From assembly GCA_015146655.1 (NCBI GenBank), contig VKHL01000010.1, forward strand, positions 302,421-366,420: a stretch of 64,000 nucleotides of DNA, written 5' to 3'. The position numbers and the translations under genes are program-made. The notes under the pieces are model-generated. The model was given only the letters and a program-made list of their open reading frames with translations, did no database searches and was not told the DNA's origin. Below, one piece after another: positions 41,464 to 51,535 of this stretch (positions are counted from its first letter, which is position 1; each line of letters starts with the position of its first letter). The stretch comes from Ochromonas danica. Taxonomy: Eukaryota; Sar; Chrysophyceae; Chromulinales; Chromulinaceae.

Positions 41464-42462
41464 ATGACTCCTGTCGTCCCATTTCTTCTCTTATCCTGTC
41501 TGCTCTTCACCTTCACAGACTGTCTTGTCCCAGACTATCCCTGGCGTGGAGACGGCTCTTGGGATACTGTCTATATTGAAGCTTTCAAAGATCATCCTCT
41601 CCGCAAAGGCATTAATCTGGAGTGGTTAAGCTTCCTTCGCAACAAGAGGATCGCTTTCATTGGTGACTCTCTCACGCGTTATCAGTATTTATCATTGGCT
41701 TGGTTCTTGTCATCAGGTCAATGGCTTGAAGATCCAGGGCTTCCCAGTATGATATGGAAGCAACAGTGGCCTGATTGGGGTTCCTACTTCCATTCAACTA
41801 ATTTGCGTATGGGTTGCCATGAGATTCTGGATGCTTGTCCTGGTCTTGGAAACGTGCGTGAAAATCGTGAAAATCGATATTTCCATCACTTTGGACTTAA
41901 CCTCACCATTTCTATGAACATATATTGCCCTCAGCATATGAGCAAGATGAGGCTTGGCATGGACTTCCCGGCAGTGAAGGATTTCCACTCTCGTTGTATG
42001 TTTTCTGCTCATGGTATGAAATATTCGAACAGGCACTTCAATGTTGAGGCCAATAGTCATGTCTTCGATTCGATTCAGTCTTTTATCACAGGGTGGATTG
42101 CGCCTTTTCAACCTGATTATTTGGTATTCAATCATGGGATTTGGAGTCCAGAGATGGTTTATGAACCTTCCTATTTGCCAAGCGTTATGCAAGCTGCTCG
42201 CAATGCTTCAAAGCATGTGATATGGAAGACCACAACGAGCGGATCGAGAAATCCTCGGCAATATGAGGATGACAACCTTCGCCAAAACCTATCATCGCTA
42301 GGTTTTATCACCTTCGACGCCTTTGCTTTGACAAAACATCTCTCGTATGCTGCAGATGCATATCATGATGTTATTCATTTTTCCCATATGGGTATCTATA
42401 GAGAGCTGAACATTGCTTTGCTTCAAAAACTGCGGGAAATCGAGGAAGCTGACAAAGCCTAA
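41464..42462 (+). CDS. Secreted PC-esterase/TBL-like enzyme, copy 1
   Basis: 332 residues from the ATG at 41464; the frame is open upstream to 41395, but this start puts a signal peptide (FLLLSCLLFTFTD) at the N terminus. The GDS motif F-I-G-D-S-L-T-R-Y-Q-Y and the C-terminal D-V-I-H (DxxH) give the Ser and Asp/His of the GDSL/SGNH-type catalytic set used by plant TBL polysaccharide O-acetyltransferases and PC-esterases. Other conserved parts are W-S-P-E-M-V-Y and the TTTSGSR block. The likely role is acetylation or deacetylation of a secreted glycan in the Golgi; the substrate is unknown. It is nearly identical to copy 3 (48176-49165), which lies inverted, and mosaic with copy 2. Confidence 0.85.
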   Translation: MTPVVPFLLLSCLLFTFTDCLVPDYPWRGDGSWDTVYIEAFKDHPLRKGINLEWLSFLRNKRIAFIGDSLTRYQYLSLAWFLSSGQWLEDPGLPSMIWKQQWPDWGSYFHSTNLRMGCHEILDACPGLGNVRENRENRYFHHFGLNLTISMNIYCPQHMSKMRLGMDFPAVKDFHSRCMFSAHGMKYSNRHFNVEANSHVFDSIQSFITGWIAPFQPDYLVFNHGIWSPEMVYEPSYLPSVMQAARNASKHVIWKTTTSGSRNPRQYEDDNLRQNLSSLGFITFDAFALTKHLSYAADAYHDVIHFSHMGIYRELNIALLQKLREIEEADKA

Positions 42463-42660
42463 TATCAGAGGTTGCTTTTCTGTTTGTATTGACTGTGGTC
42501 TGATGATTGTTGCTAGTTTTGTTATGTGTCAGTTCATGCACTGAAGCATCATGGATGCTGCTGCTTTCGAGCAGGATTTGATGACGATTGTATTCAGTTA
42601 TTGTATTATTGCATTCAGTTTTAGACCATATGATATAAAGCTTAGAGATTTAATAGATCT

Positions 42661-42705
42661 ATAATTTTCTGCCGAGGATTTCTCGATCCGCTTGTTGTCT
42701 TCCAA
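42661..42705 (-). pseudogene. Tiny fragment of the esterase gene
   Basis: The complement of 42671-42705 matches the segment encoding W-K-T-T-T-S-G-S-R (TTGGAAGAC, then AGCGGATCGAGAAATCCTCG). A related but more altered fragment lies at 47881-48003. Both sit behind intact copies. Confidence 0.65.
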
Positions 42706-42833
42706 ACCCACCGCGGATCTATCCACTGTACCGAAACCCCGAAAATCCAGAAATGTTCCTTTCAGGCCTCCGTTTCGCTTTGTAAGCACTCCAGAAGAAT
42801 CAGCCTTTGTCGAAGCTCTCTCTTTGATGGGAA

Positions 42834-43983
42834 ATGAAGGTGTTAGGATTGGCTTGTTTCCTCGTCTTCTTCCTGCTTGGATGTCTATCATACCATCATG
42901 ATGATTTTGTAAAAAACTATCCTGTCGCTTACACAGCTCATAACAAAGTCATGGGACTTGTTTTAGCTTATAACCTCATTCATATTGATCCCATCATCTT
43001 GATTCTCAATGAATATCTCTCCATGTGTGAAGCAGGATGGGATCCAACTATTGTAATATTTACTACTGTTCAATGGTCTGATCGACTTCGTCGCCTTTTC
43101 CGGCAAAAGATGTTTTGCTATCGCATTGGTCAATTTGTGCCGATCATCACGTCGGAGCATGACCCTTCCATTGGCTTGGCCCTCGGTGCACAACATCGTA
43201 CTTACATGGCACAGAATCTGAATAAGTTTGATGTCTTCATCTATCATGAAGATGATATCGTCGTTAAATTGAGTCATTTGGTCGCCTATCTGAATGAAAC
43301 ACGTACATTGCATCAGTTGTTGCCTCTGGGTGGTATGAATGATAATTTGATTGGATTTCAACGATTTCGTCGAATTTTCAAAGTTGATGGGCATAGCTCT
43401 TATGGTGAACAAGATGTCCTTGAACAAGAATTACTCGAAGAAATGCCTGATTTTGTCCCCATCTGCATCACAGATAAGCCTTACCTTGTGGTGCGTGGCA
43501 ATATTCATCAAGCAATGTGGATCTTGACTCGTTCTCAAGTAGAAATGCTTCAAGATAAATGTACTTTTCTTAATCAAAGTAGTCCTTCAAGGTGAGTAGA
43601 TATTCTGAAGTCATTTTGCCTGTTGGCAACCACCAACTCTAATGCTGATTTATGGGACACATGTATGGTGATGTCTTAGGGAGTATATGAGCTCTTTCTC
43701 TCTCTTTGATCACAAGAGATATCATTGTGCTATGACCAAGCTTCTTCCTGGCGAAAGATTTATGACTTTCACAGTCTTGCATTACTATCAACAACGCCAT
43801 GTTTCCTGGACACCCACCTTCACAGCAGACGAATGTATTCGCAGTAGTCGTGATTATCGAACCCAAGGTGAGATAGGTTCTCCAGAATGCTGGAAATCAT
43901 TGGTGGAAAAGACTCGGAAGGAACAATCAGCAACCACTGGTCCTTCACTTAGCCCTACGACGAGTGCCATTCCGAAAGTCTGA
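42834..43983 (+). CDS. Secretory-pathway protein, putative glycosyltransferase
   Basis: Exons 42834-43591 and 43680-43983 (phase 2; GTGAGT...CTTAG) give 353 residues. Signal peptide at residues 1-19 (MKVLGLACFLVFFLLGCLS). The central part reads F-D-V-F-I-Y-H-E-D-D-I-V-V, a hydrophobic strand followed by an acidic E-D-D motif that in many GT-A glycosyltransferases binds metal and nucleotide sugar. Around it are strands and helices compatible with a GT-A fold (KVMGLVLAYNLIHIDPI at the start). Near the C terminus is a DECIRSS/Cys-Trp segment. I do not recognise the precise family. Secretion, the acidic motif and the neighbouring GT14 and esterase genes support a glycan role by inference. Confidence 0.7.
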
Positions 43984-44289
43984 ATTTCTGTGCTGTGTTT
44001 TTAGTCTGTTGTAGTTTTCTATCTAGGAGTGTTATTGGATTGTTGCCCATTGATTCTTTCTGTCCCTAGGAATGCAAATTTATTTCGCGTTTTATCAGCA
44101 AGGAAAAAGAATTGTGACGCACCATCTGTATATATAAGTACCAAAACAGCTTGATGTTCTTCATAATCCTTTCCCCACCCCGTTATGTAATTACATTACT
44201 AATAAAGTAATTCCTTTCTCACCCTGAACGAACCGACCGCTCTGGTCCTTCGCCTTTGTGTTGAACAATCAATCAACTTGTCTGAAAAC
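43984..44289. other. Intergenic, nothing recognised
   Basis: About 300 bp between the putative glycosyltransferase and the Snl1/BAG-like gene; no coding, repeat or RNA feature recognised. Confidence 0.4.
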
Positions 44290-44829
44290 ATGAGCGACTA
44301 CTATCTAAATCTTCGCCAAGATAAGACAACCTTTTATCTCACAATGACTGCTTTAGGTGTAGTCACAGCCGTTGGAGGCGTCATGGCCGTCTATCTTGTG
44401 GACAGTGACAATGTCTTATGGAATAATGCACAGCTCTGTTGGTGGAGTCTATTCTATTCTTCCAAACAACTAGAACGTCTTGAAAGATTACAAGACCTTC
44501 ATCAAGCTATGGATATGGTGAAAAGAGAGATTGCTGGGATTGAAGGACTATCTCATGATCCACACCCTGTCGATCAATTTGCTACCATGAAAACACGTCT
44601 TCTTGTTCTCAGTGATGAGATTGATTATGTTTTCAAGTCTTTAGATAATCTTGATGTTGAAGGGATTTTACCCTCTTTTGCCAAACAAGAGAAGAAAAAT
44701 ATTGCCAGGCAATTATCAATTTATGGTGAGAAAGTGGATCACCTACAAAGACAGTTAAAGGAGAAAGAAGAAACTATAGAAGAGCAGAATGGTTTATTGG
44801 AAGTACCTAGTACAAGCGATCGTCTTTAG
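44290..44829 (+). CDS. Membrane-anchored coiled-coil protein, possibly Snl1/BAG-like
   Basis: 179 codons from the ATG at 44290 (a near-cognate codon 12 bases upstream is open but unlikely). Residues about 16-40 form one hydrophobic segment (FYLTMTALGVVTAVGGVMAVYL), followed by a charged helical region. Residues about 105-165 (MKTRLLVLSDEIDYVFKSLD, then KQEKKNIARQLSIYGEKVDHL) show the helix-D-x-L-D...R-K-x-I-x-x-Q layout of BAG domains, which bind the Hsp70 ATPase domain. Yeast Snl1 has the same order, anchor then BAG, at a similar length. The BAG match is by pattern only; otherwise this is a plain coiled-coil membrane protein. Confidence 0.6.
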   Translation: MSDYYLNLRQDKTTFYLTMTALGVVTAVGGVMAVYLVDSDNVLWNNAQLCWWSLFYSSKQLERLERLQDLHQAMDMVKREIAGIEGLSHDPHPVDQFATMKTRLLVLSDEIDYVFKSLDNLDVEGILPSFAKQEKKNIARQLSIYGEKVDHLQRQLKEKEETIEEQNGLLEVPSTSDRL

Positions 44830-45305
44830 GCTGATGAAGTCTTGGTGATGTTTCGGTTGTTCTTGCTGTTGTTATTATGGGTGCCACGGGTGCTTTGTTT
44901 TGCATTGCTGCTGTTTGTGAACGAGCCGAAACGAAGTGTATTTAGTAGAGTTGACGCGGATAAAATGCATACTTGATTTACTTTAATTCTAACCGCTCTT
45001 CTTTTTCTCATGTGACTCACAGATATAAAAGTCATTTCTATACCATCTTGTTATATGCCCTCCCCTATACTAAACGAGAGGAAAACATGTAGCAAAACGG
45101 TCACCCATGCTTTATGGAAATATCCAGATGAGAAGAAAGTGAAAGAAAATCGGTGGTCATATTCGCTATTCGAATTTACAAACCCACGCTATTCCAATTT
45201 ATCTCATTTTCGCTATCGATATGAGTTAAACTATGATGTGATGACATACTGGAATTAAATCAAAATTTTGTTCAATGCCGATTCCCTTGGCATTCATTCG
45301 TTCTC
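44830..45305. other. Intergenic, nothing recognised
   Basis: A tail-to-tail gap between the BAG-like gene and the CRAL-TRIO gene; the small frame at 45055-45258 has no supporting feature. Confidence 0.4.
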
Positions 45306-46267
45306 TCAAGTATCTTTGGTAGCTTCCTTCTCTCCTTCCTTTTGTTTTAATTCCAGGATAGCATTGAAATCTTTATTGAAGGGGCCATTCAAATAGGTCG
45401 CAGAATCGAACAAGCGCGTATCTTCACCACCCACAGCAGCTTCTAAGGTTTTTCGATCAATTTCACGAAAAAATTGATTGTCAGCTTTCACCATCTCCGA
45501 GGAGGTAACCATGACAATCTTATTCTTTGTCACAGGGTCAATAAATGGAGAAACCATCTTGAAGAATGCCCAAAAGATGAATGGTGGGTAGATACAATAA
45601 GCACGATAGAGACGTTCAGGATAATGATCTTGTAAGATGGTTAAGGTCTCTCGAGCAGTTTTTAGAGGTGGTGCCGTGGAAAGTGAATAACGCGTATAGT
45701 CAATGACAAGAGAAAGCTTTTCTTGGCCCGTGGAGTCCATGCAAGCAACAGCGCGCTCCATGGTATAGACAAGATGTTTCATATTACCTTCGTATTGAAA
45801 TGTGTTTTCACACGCAGGACGCATAATAATGATAGGATGACCAACTTTGTCAAAACCACGTACATAAGACTTGCCAGTGGCATTTTCTGTGGTGATAATA
45901 TCCTTCCATTGATCAATTTCATGAACTTTAAAATCCCTTCTCCACGATATAGTATTATGTAACATCGTTGTAGCTTTCTTCACATCAAAGTTCCTACACA
46001 AGCACAAACGTGATGTTAGATATCACCATCAGACAAGCTTTGGGGAACAACTAGATAGAAATAAACTCACCTCGCTTTCAAATAACGCAAAAAAGTCGCA
46101 TCAGACATAGGTAAACCAAATCCATTTTCATCCTTAAAGGATAAGCGAAGAGCATCCAGAGCATGACGATGGCTTTCTTCCATACTTTCATAATGATGAT
46201 AACGATCTACAGAACCTTGATGAATATAAGGATCACCACTGGCGTGAGTTTCTTCTTTTGATTCCAT
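45306..46267 (-). CDS. SEC14/CRAL-TRIO lipid-transfer protein
   Basis: Exons (complement) 46071-46267 and 45306-45993 (phase 2; GTGAGT...TGTAG) give 294 residues. Residues about 40-90 are the CRAL-TRIO N-terminal helices (ATFLRYLKARNFDVKKATTML and W-R-R-D-F). The lipid-binding domain covers about 105-270: V-R-G-F-D-K-V-G-H-P-I-I-I-M-R-P, an internal D-Y-T-R-Y-S strand, the helix ERLYRAYCIYPPFIFWAFF, then VSPFIDPVTKNKIVMV and E-A-A-V-G-G. These are the canonical landmarks, including Y-P-E-R-L. SEC14-type proteins exchange phosphoinositides and phosphatidylcholine at membranes. The intron splits the Arg codon after KA, as judged from the restored frame. Confidence 0.9.
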
Positions 46268-46430
46268 TTAATTTAATTGTTATAGTCTTTGCTAATGATT
46301 GGATCTTGATTGACGCTGGATGGCAAAACCCGAACCTCTTCAGGCTGGCGGCGCAAACATGGCAAAAGTTTGGGTCAAAAATCGTTGTGAGTCGAACCTG
46401 GTCCGGTTTGGCGTTTTCGTGTTTTCGGAT

Positions 46431-46652
46431 TTTCGTCTCCATTGAGAGTTGAAACCCCTGTTTTTCGACTTTCCCCTGTTCAACTTATTGACTGGTGGTT
46501 ATTATTATTTCCCTGGCCAATTGGTGGAGTGGGAAAAGTCGAAAAACAGGGGTCAATGGAGACGAAACTTTTCGGGATTTTCGGGATAAACCACATGGAA
46601 AACGACTTGTTAAACGCGTTTTATTGTCACGAAAATCCCGAAATACGAAAGG
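46431..46652. mobile_element. Composite of a hairpin element and a MITE copy
   Basis: Arms of about 37-45 bp at 46431-46475 and 46531-46567 (TTTCGTCTCCATTGA, then CCCCTGTTTTTCGACTTT and the complement) form one hairpin. Immediately beside it, 46570-46652 is an inverted copy of the 113-bp element at 16729 (shared core AACGACTTGTTAAACGCGTT). The two units lie end to end in the gap between the CRAL-TRIO gene and esterase copy 2. Confidence 0.7.
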
Positions 46653-46783
46653 CTGCTACGGCGGAAATGCGCAACAAGCACCGGAACATTGCCTGCATCC
46701 CATCTAGACCTCTGGACCTGAAAACAACAACGATGTTACGTAAAGAATACGAAAAAGATCTTCTTTCCCAATAGTCTTCCGTT

Positions 46784-47791
46784 ATGCACAGTTCTCTCTT
46801 TAGCTATACAATACTTCTGTTTCTTCTCTTATCCTGTCTGCTCTTCACCTTCACAGACTGTCTTGTCCCAGACTATCCCTGGCATGGAGACGGCTCTTGG
46901 GATACTGTCTATATTGAAGCTTTCAAAGATCATCCTCTCCGCAAAGGCATTAATCTGGAGTGGTTAAGCTTCCTTCGCAACAAGAGGATCGCTTTCATTG
47001 GTGACTCTCTCACGCGTTATCAGTATTTATCATTGGCTTGGTTCTTGTCATCAGGTCAATGGCTTGAAGATCCAGGGTTGACTCCCTTAACTCATGAGAA
47101 ACGATGGCCTGATTGGAGCTCTTTCTTTCACTCGTCGAATATGCGTATGGGTTGCCATGAGATTCTGGATGCTTGTAGAGCAATAGGAGAAATCCAGGAA
47201 ATCAGAGAAAATCGATATTTCTATCACTTTGGACTCAATCTCTCCATTTCTATGAACCTCTATTTGCCCTATAAGACGAATAAGATGATGCTTAACATGG
47301 ACTTCCCGACAGTGAAGGATTTCAACTCTCGCTGTATGTTTTCTGCTCATGGTATGAAATATTCGAACAGGTACTTCAACGAAGTCAATTACAGCAGCTC
47401 TTTCGAATCAATTCAGTCTTTTATCACAGGGTGGATTGCACCTGTTCAACCTGATTATTTGGTATTCAATCATGGGTTTTGGAGTCCAGAGATGGTTTAT
47501 GAGCCTTCCTATTTGCCAAGCGTTATGCAAGCTGCTCGCAATGCTTCAAAGCATGTGATTTGGAAGACCACAACGAGCGGATCGAGAAATCCTCGACAAT
47601 ACGAGGATGACAACCTTCGCCAAAATCTATCATCATTAGGTTTTATCATCTTCGATGCCTTTGCTTTGACGAAGCACATTTGCTACGCAAAAGGATCTCA
47701 TTACGATCGCTACCACTTTGCTCACATGTCCATATATAGAGAGATAAACATAGCGTTTCTTCAGCAGCTTAGAGACTTTGAGGTCTTGTGA
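46784..47791 (+). CDS. Secreted PC-esterase/TBL-like enzyme, copy 2
   Basis: 335 residues with signal peptide (MHSSLFSYTILLFLLLSCLL). It has the GDS motif F-I-G-D-S-L-T-R and the DxxH motif as D-R-Y-H near the C terminus. Compared with copy 1 the sequence is nearly identical in the signal/GDS block (about 46824-47078) and in the region encoding ITGWIAP to NPRQYEDDN. The segment between (for example TPLTHEKRW versus SMIWKQQW) and the C terminus have clearly diverged. This patchwork suggests gene conversion between paralogues. It is convergent with copy 3. Confidence 0.85.
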   Translation: MHSSLFSYTILLFLLLSCLLFTFTDCLVPDYPWHGDGSWDTVYIEAFKDHPLRKGINLEWLSFLRNKRIAFIGDSLTRYQYLSLAWFLSSGQWLEDPGLTPLTHEKRWPDWSSFFHSSNMRMGCHEILDACRAIGEIQEIRENRYFYHFGLNLSISMNLYLPYKTNKMMLNMDFPTVKDFNSRCMFSAHGMKYSNRYFNEVNYSSSFESIQSFITGWIAPVQPDYLVFNHGFWSPEMVYEPSYLPSVMQAARNASKHVIWKTTTSGSRNPRQYEDDNLRQNLSSLGFIIFDAFALTKHICYAKGSHYDRYHFAHMSIYREINIAFLQQLRDFEVL

Positions 47792-47880
47792 TTTATGTGG
47801 CGGAGTTAATTAATATAGTAACGTTGATGGTACCAATTAATCTTAGAGCCATGGAAAATCCGCGACTGCAAGTGCAATCA

Positions 47881-48003
47881 TCTCCGGAGATGGTTTATGA
47901 GCCTTCTTCTTTGTATGATGCAACCTGCTCGCAACGCTTCGAAGGATATGGCTTGAAAGACAAAAACAAGTCGATCGAGAAGTCTTCGACAAGTAATTAT
48001 TGA
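47881..48003 (+). pseudogene. Degenerate esterase 3' fragment
   Basis: The sequence beginning GAGATGGTTTATGAGCCTTC and running through TCGATCGAGAAGTCTTCGAC is a decayed, frameshifted copy of the part encoding EMVYEPSYLPS to NPRQYED, located between esterase copies 2 and 3. Confidence 0.75.
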
Positions 48004-48175
48004 TCATTTTAAGCCTTTAAGAGATGGATTAGAAAACTGAACTAATAGCAATCCACGATTGAAAGTCCCGCTCGAAAGCAGCAGCATCCATGATGCTCAG
48101 TGCATGAACTGACACATAACAAAACTAGCAACAATCAGACCATAGTCAATACAAACAGAAAAGCAACCACTAATA

Positions 48176-49165
48176 TTAGGCTTTGTCAGCTTCCTCGATT
48201 TCCCGCAGTTTTTGAAGCAAAGCAATGTTCAGCTCTCTATAGATACCCATATGGGAAAAATGAGCAGCATCATGATATGCATCCGCAGCATACGAGAGAT
48301 GTTTTGTCAAAGCAAAGGCGTCGAAGGTGATAAAGCCCAAGAACGATAGGTTTTGGCGAAGGTTGTCATCCTCATATTGTCGTGGCTTCTTACATCCACT
48401 CGTTGTGGTCTTCCATATCACGTGCTTTGAAGCATTGCGAGCAGCTTGTATAACGCTTGGCAAATAAGAAGGTTCATAAACCATCTCTGGACTCCAAAAC
48501 CCATGATTGAATACTAAATAATCAGGTTGAAAAGGTCCAATCCACCCTGTGATAAAAGACTGAATCGAATCGAAGACATGACTATTGGCCTCAACATTGA
48601 AGTGCCTGTTCGAATATTTCATACCATGAGCAGAAAACATACAACGAGAGTGGAAATCCTTCACTGCCGGGAAGTCCATGCCAAGCCTCATCTTGCTCAT
48701 ATGCTGAGGGCAATATATGTTCATAGAAATGGTGAGGTTAAGTCCAAAGTGATGGAAATATCGATTTTCACGATTTTCACGCACGTTTCCAAGACCAGGA
48801 CAAGCATCCAGAATCTCATGGCAACCCATACGCAAATTAGTTGAATGGAAGTAGGAACCCCAATCAGGCCACTGTTGCTTCCATATCATACTGGGAAGCC
48901 CTGGATCTTCAAGCCATTGACCTGATGACAAGAACCAAGCCAATGATAAATACTGATAACGCGTGAGAGAGTCACCAATGAAAGCGATCCTCTTGTTGCG
49001 AAGGAAGCTTAACCACTCCAGATTAATGCCTTTGCGGAGAGGATGATCTTTGAAAGCTTCAATATAGACAGTATCCCAAGAGCCGTTTCCATGCCAGGGA
49101 TAGTCTGGGACAAGACAGTCTGTGAAGGTGAAGAGCAGACAGGATAAGAGAAGAAATGGGACCAT
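48176..49165 (-). CDS. Secreted PC-esterase/TBL-like enzyme, copy 3
   Basis: 329 residues from the ATG at 49165 (MVPFLLLSCLLFTFTDC, signal peptide). The frame is open upstream to 49282, but that extension lacks counterparts in the other copies. It has the GDS motif and DxxH (D-A-A-H). Apart from a handful of substitutions it equals copy 1 and shares its 3' flank (about 120 bp) and part of its 5' flank, so copies 1 and 3 are arms of an inverted duplication with about 5.6 kb between them. Confidence 0.85.
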   Translation of the reverse strand: MVPFLLLSCLLFTFTDCLVPDYPWHGNGSWDTVYIEAFKDHPLRKGINLEWLSFLRNKRIAFIGDSLTRYQYLSLAWFLSSGQWLEDPGLPSMIWKQQWPDWGSYFHSTNLRMGCHEILDACPGLGNVRENRENRYFHHFGLNLTISMNIYCPQHMSKMRLGMDFPAVKDFHSRCMFSAHGMKYSNRHFNVEANSHVFDSIQSFITGWIGPFQPDYLVFNHGFWSPEMVYEPSYLPSVIQAARNASKHVIWKTTTSGCKKPRQYEDDNLRQNLSFLGFITFDAFALTKHLSYAADAYHDAAHFSHMGIYRELNIALLQKLREIEEADKA

Positions 49166-49406
49166 GGATTGAGACAAGCCATGGAAAATGAAAAAATGTG
49201 CAGCATGATGCGTGGGTTTCAAGTTCCGAAGGGAAAAGTAATTTGACGTCTGTGGCGCAAATAAGGCAAAAGTCCTTCGCAACTTATCTTGAATCAGCCA
49301 GAATGAATCTTGAAGAATTGATCAGATGCGAGCCTCAATTTGAGTCATCCTCTATCACCACAAACACAATAGAGCCTTCCCAATCTCTATTTCTGATCAC
49401 GCAAAA

Positions 49407-50876
49407 ATGAAGAAGACTATGGATCATCTTCCTCTTCATATTGATCGTAAATCCTATCTTCCCATTTGTTTTCTTTATGTCTTACATGGCCTAGCGTTTA
49501 CTATTCTTATACCTGCTTTACCTTTATTGACTTTGCGGGTGAGTGGAGGGGATGCTGCAAAGTCCTCTCTGATCTATGGTTTTGCTTCCTTTCTTCGCTA
49601 TGTCTTGGAGTTCTTCTCAGCACCTGCTTTAGGCACAGTAGCAGATGTGAAGGGAAGAAAAGTGGTCTTACTGGGGTCTTTCTTCATCAGTGCGGTGGAA
49701 TTCTTTCTCTTAGCAGCTTTTCCTTCGATTTCTATGGTTTTTGTGACAAGAGCTCTCTCAGGTTTGGGAGATGCTGGCGTGGCGACTTCTTATTCCATTG
49801 TCACAGACTTGGCTATCTACAATGGTGATGTTATCTCACAACAATACTCCCTCCTAGCTGCCATGACGGGAATTGCATATATTATCGGGCCCTTTATTGG
49901 AGGGGCCCTATGCGAGATTAATATCCAGCTTTGTTTTGTTGTGGCCGCGATCGTAGCCTCCTTGGGCGGACTGGCTTGTTGGTATGGTTTGGAAGAAAGC
50001 GTTCACTATCGTTCCTACGGCCTCGGGCCAAATGCCGCAACAAAGGAGACTTCGACTGAGTCGTCCTTGAACCCTTTTGTCGGGTTAAGAATACATATGA
50101 GCAATCCAAGACTACGTCAGTATGTCTTTCCTCTCTTTCTTTGCACCATGAATGCGGGCATGTCTTTCCTATGGTATCTCTACTTGCATGCTCGCTTTAA
50201 TGCCACGCCAAGTGAGATTGGTGCGTTCTTATCTTTCCATGGTCTTGTTAACGCTTTTGTGTTGGGCTTTTTGGTGCAGCATATAATTCCTACATATCTT
50301 ACCGAACGAGATGCCACTGTCATCTTTGTTTTGTTAGCAGCTGTGGATATGATGCTCAATGCGTGGGCCAGAGAAGAATACGAGCTATATATCATCACCT
50401 TATGCTTTGGTATGGGTGCTGCCTATCTGCCAGCGTTCAAGTCAGTGATAGTCAATGACAGCCTGGAACACAAGTCTGGAACGGCCCATCTTGCAAATCT
50501 GCAGGGATTTATCAGTAGTATTCGAACTATGGGAACTGCCTTGGGTGCATTGTTGTATAGTAGCTTGTTCTCGCTTGGAATGCATCTAAAGCCAATCATA
50601 TTTCCACAGCTTGCCTTCCTAGTCGCTTCGGCAGTCTATCTCATCGCCTGGTTCTATTTACGAATTGTCTTCATCACTGCTGAAGAGGAAAAAAATATGG
50701 TTGATGCAAATAGTGGAGACCTAACTCGCGAGGAAGAGTTGCATGGATTATTGGCGGATGATGTGCAGCTTGGTTCGTTGGGTGGCAAACATATGTCTGA
50801 GCAGAGCAAATCATATGACGCTTTGCATGCCTTTGAGCAACACACCGCGCTTGATGAAACCGAGTTTCTCTCTTAA
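49407..50876 (+). CDS. Major facilitator superfamily transporter
   Basis: 489 residues, no intron. About twelve hydrophobic segments; loop 2-3 carries the MFS motif G-T-V-A-D-V-K-G-R-K (about residues 76-85), the form G-x-x-x-D-x-x-G-R-K/R. A second conserved block is FVTRALSGLGDAGVATSYSI in TM4, with T-G-I-A-Y-I-I-G-P in TM5 (antiporter-type motif C is G-x-x-x-G-P-x-x-G-G). The layout is closest to TetA/DHA1-like and MFSD14-type transporters. The substrate is not predictable. A hydrophilic C-terminal tail of about 60 residues contains acidic segments. The 5' end is divergent from esterase copy 3, 241 bp away. Confidence 0.85.
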   Translation: MKKTMDHLPLHIDRKSYLPICFLYVLHGLAFTILIPALPLLTLRVSGGDAAKSSLIYGFASFLRYVLEFFSAPALGTVADVKGRKVVLLGSFFISAVEFFLLAAFPSISMVFVTRALSGLGDAGVATSYSIVTDLAIYNGDVISQQYSLLAAMTGIAYIIGPFIGGALCEINIQLCFVVAAIVASLGGLACWYGLEESVHYRSYGLGPNAATKETSTESSLNPFVGLRIHMSNPRLRQYVFPLFLCTMNAGMSFLWYLYLHARFNATPSEIGAFLSFHGLVNAFVLGFLVQHIIPTYLTERDATVIFVLLAAVDMMLNAWAREEYELYIITLCFGMGAAYLPAFKSVIVNDSLEHKSGTAHLANLQGFISSIRTMGTALGALLYSSLFSLGMHLKPIIFPQLAFLVASAVYLIAWFYLRIVFITAEEEKNMVDANSGDLTREEELHGLLADDVQLGSLGGKHMSEQSKSYDALHAFEQHTALDETEFLS

Positions 50877-51535
50877 TGTGACTTGAAATATAGTCTACAT
50901 GTAGATTGTAAATAGACATACACATTTGAATAAGCCAGAATGCATTCCAATCAGCACGTTGATTGCATGAAGATCACTCTAGCATGTTATGTATATACCC
51001 TTGCATTTTTATGTATACTACTTCGGAGTAGTACTTCACTCTGTGTTTCAATACACGAGCATGTGGCACTTAGGGATTAACTATCCAATTATAAGCGGTG
51101 CACGGAGTTGTTCAGGTCAGTCGGGAAGTGCTCATGCACTGTTGACACCGGGACACAGACTAACTTCAAGTAACTAACCCAAGTAACTGCCGAAGAACTG
51201 CTTCAGAATGGTGTGGAACAGCCAGGCCTCTTCGAAACTGCCGTACAAGAGCACGGTTTCGAACTTCATGGGCGAACCCACATCGATAAACTATGGTGCA
51301 AAGAAATTGGTTCCTGTGAGCACAATCTTTAGCTTCGCTTTGTTGTCTGCAAGCGTGAACAGAGTCTCACAAAACTGCGTTGTTTATCAATGTAGGGTTG
51401 TGGCACCGGATCTCATGGGAGGCCAGACATTAACTTAACACAAGAACTAAACGTAAATCTCCGCTCTGACGAGATGGTCGAGCTCCGCTTTCACCATTCC
51501 ACATTGCATCCAGTAAATCAGACCAATTGTAAGAA
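50877..51535. other. Intergenic, nothing recognised
   Basis: Contains the 3' flank of the MFS gene and the 5' flank of the first permease. The frame at 51208-51438 has no supporting feature. This sequence is not duplicated upstream of the second permease. Confidence 0.4.
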
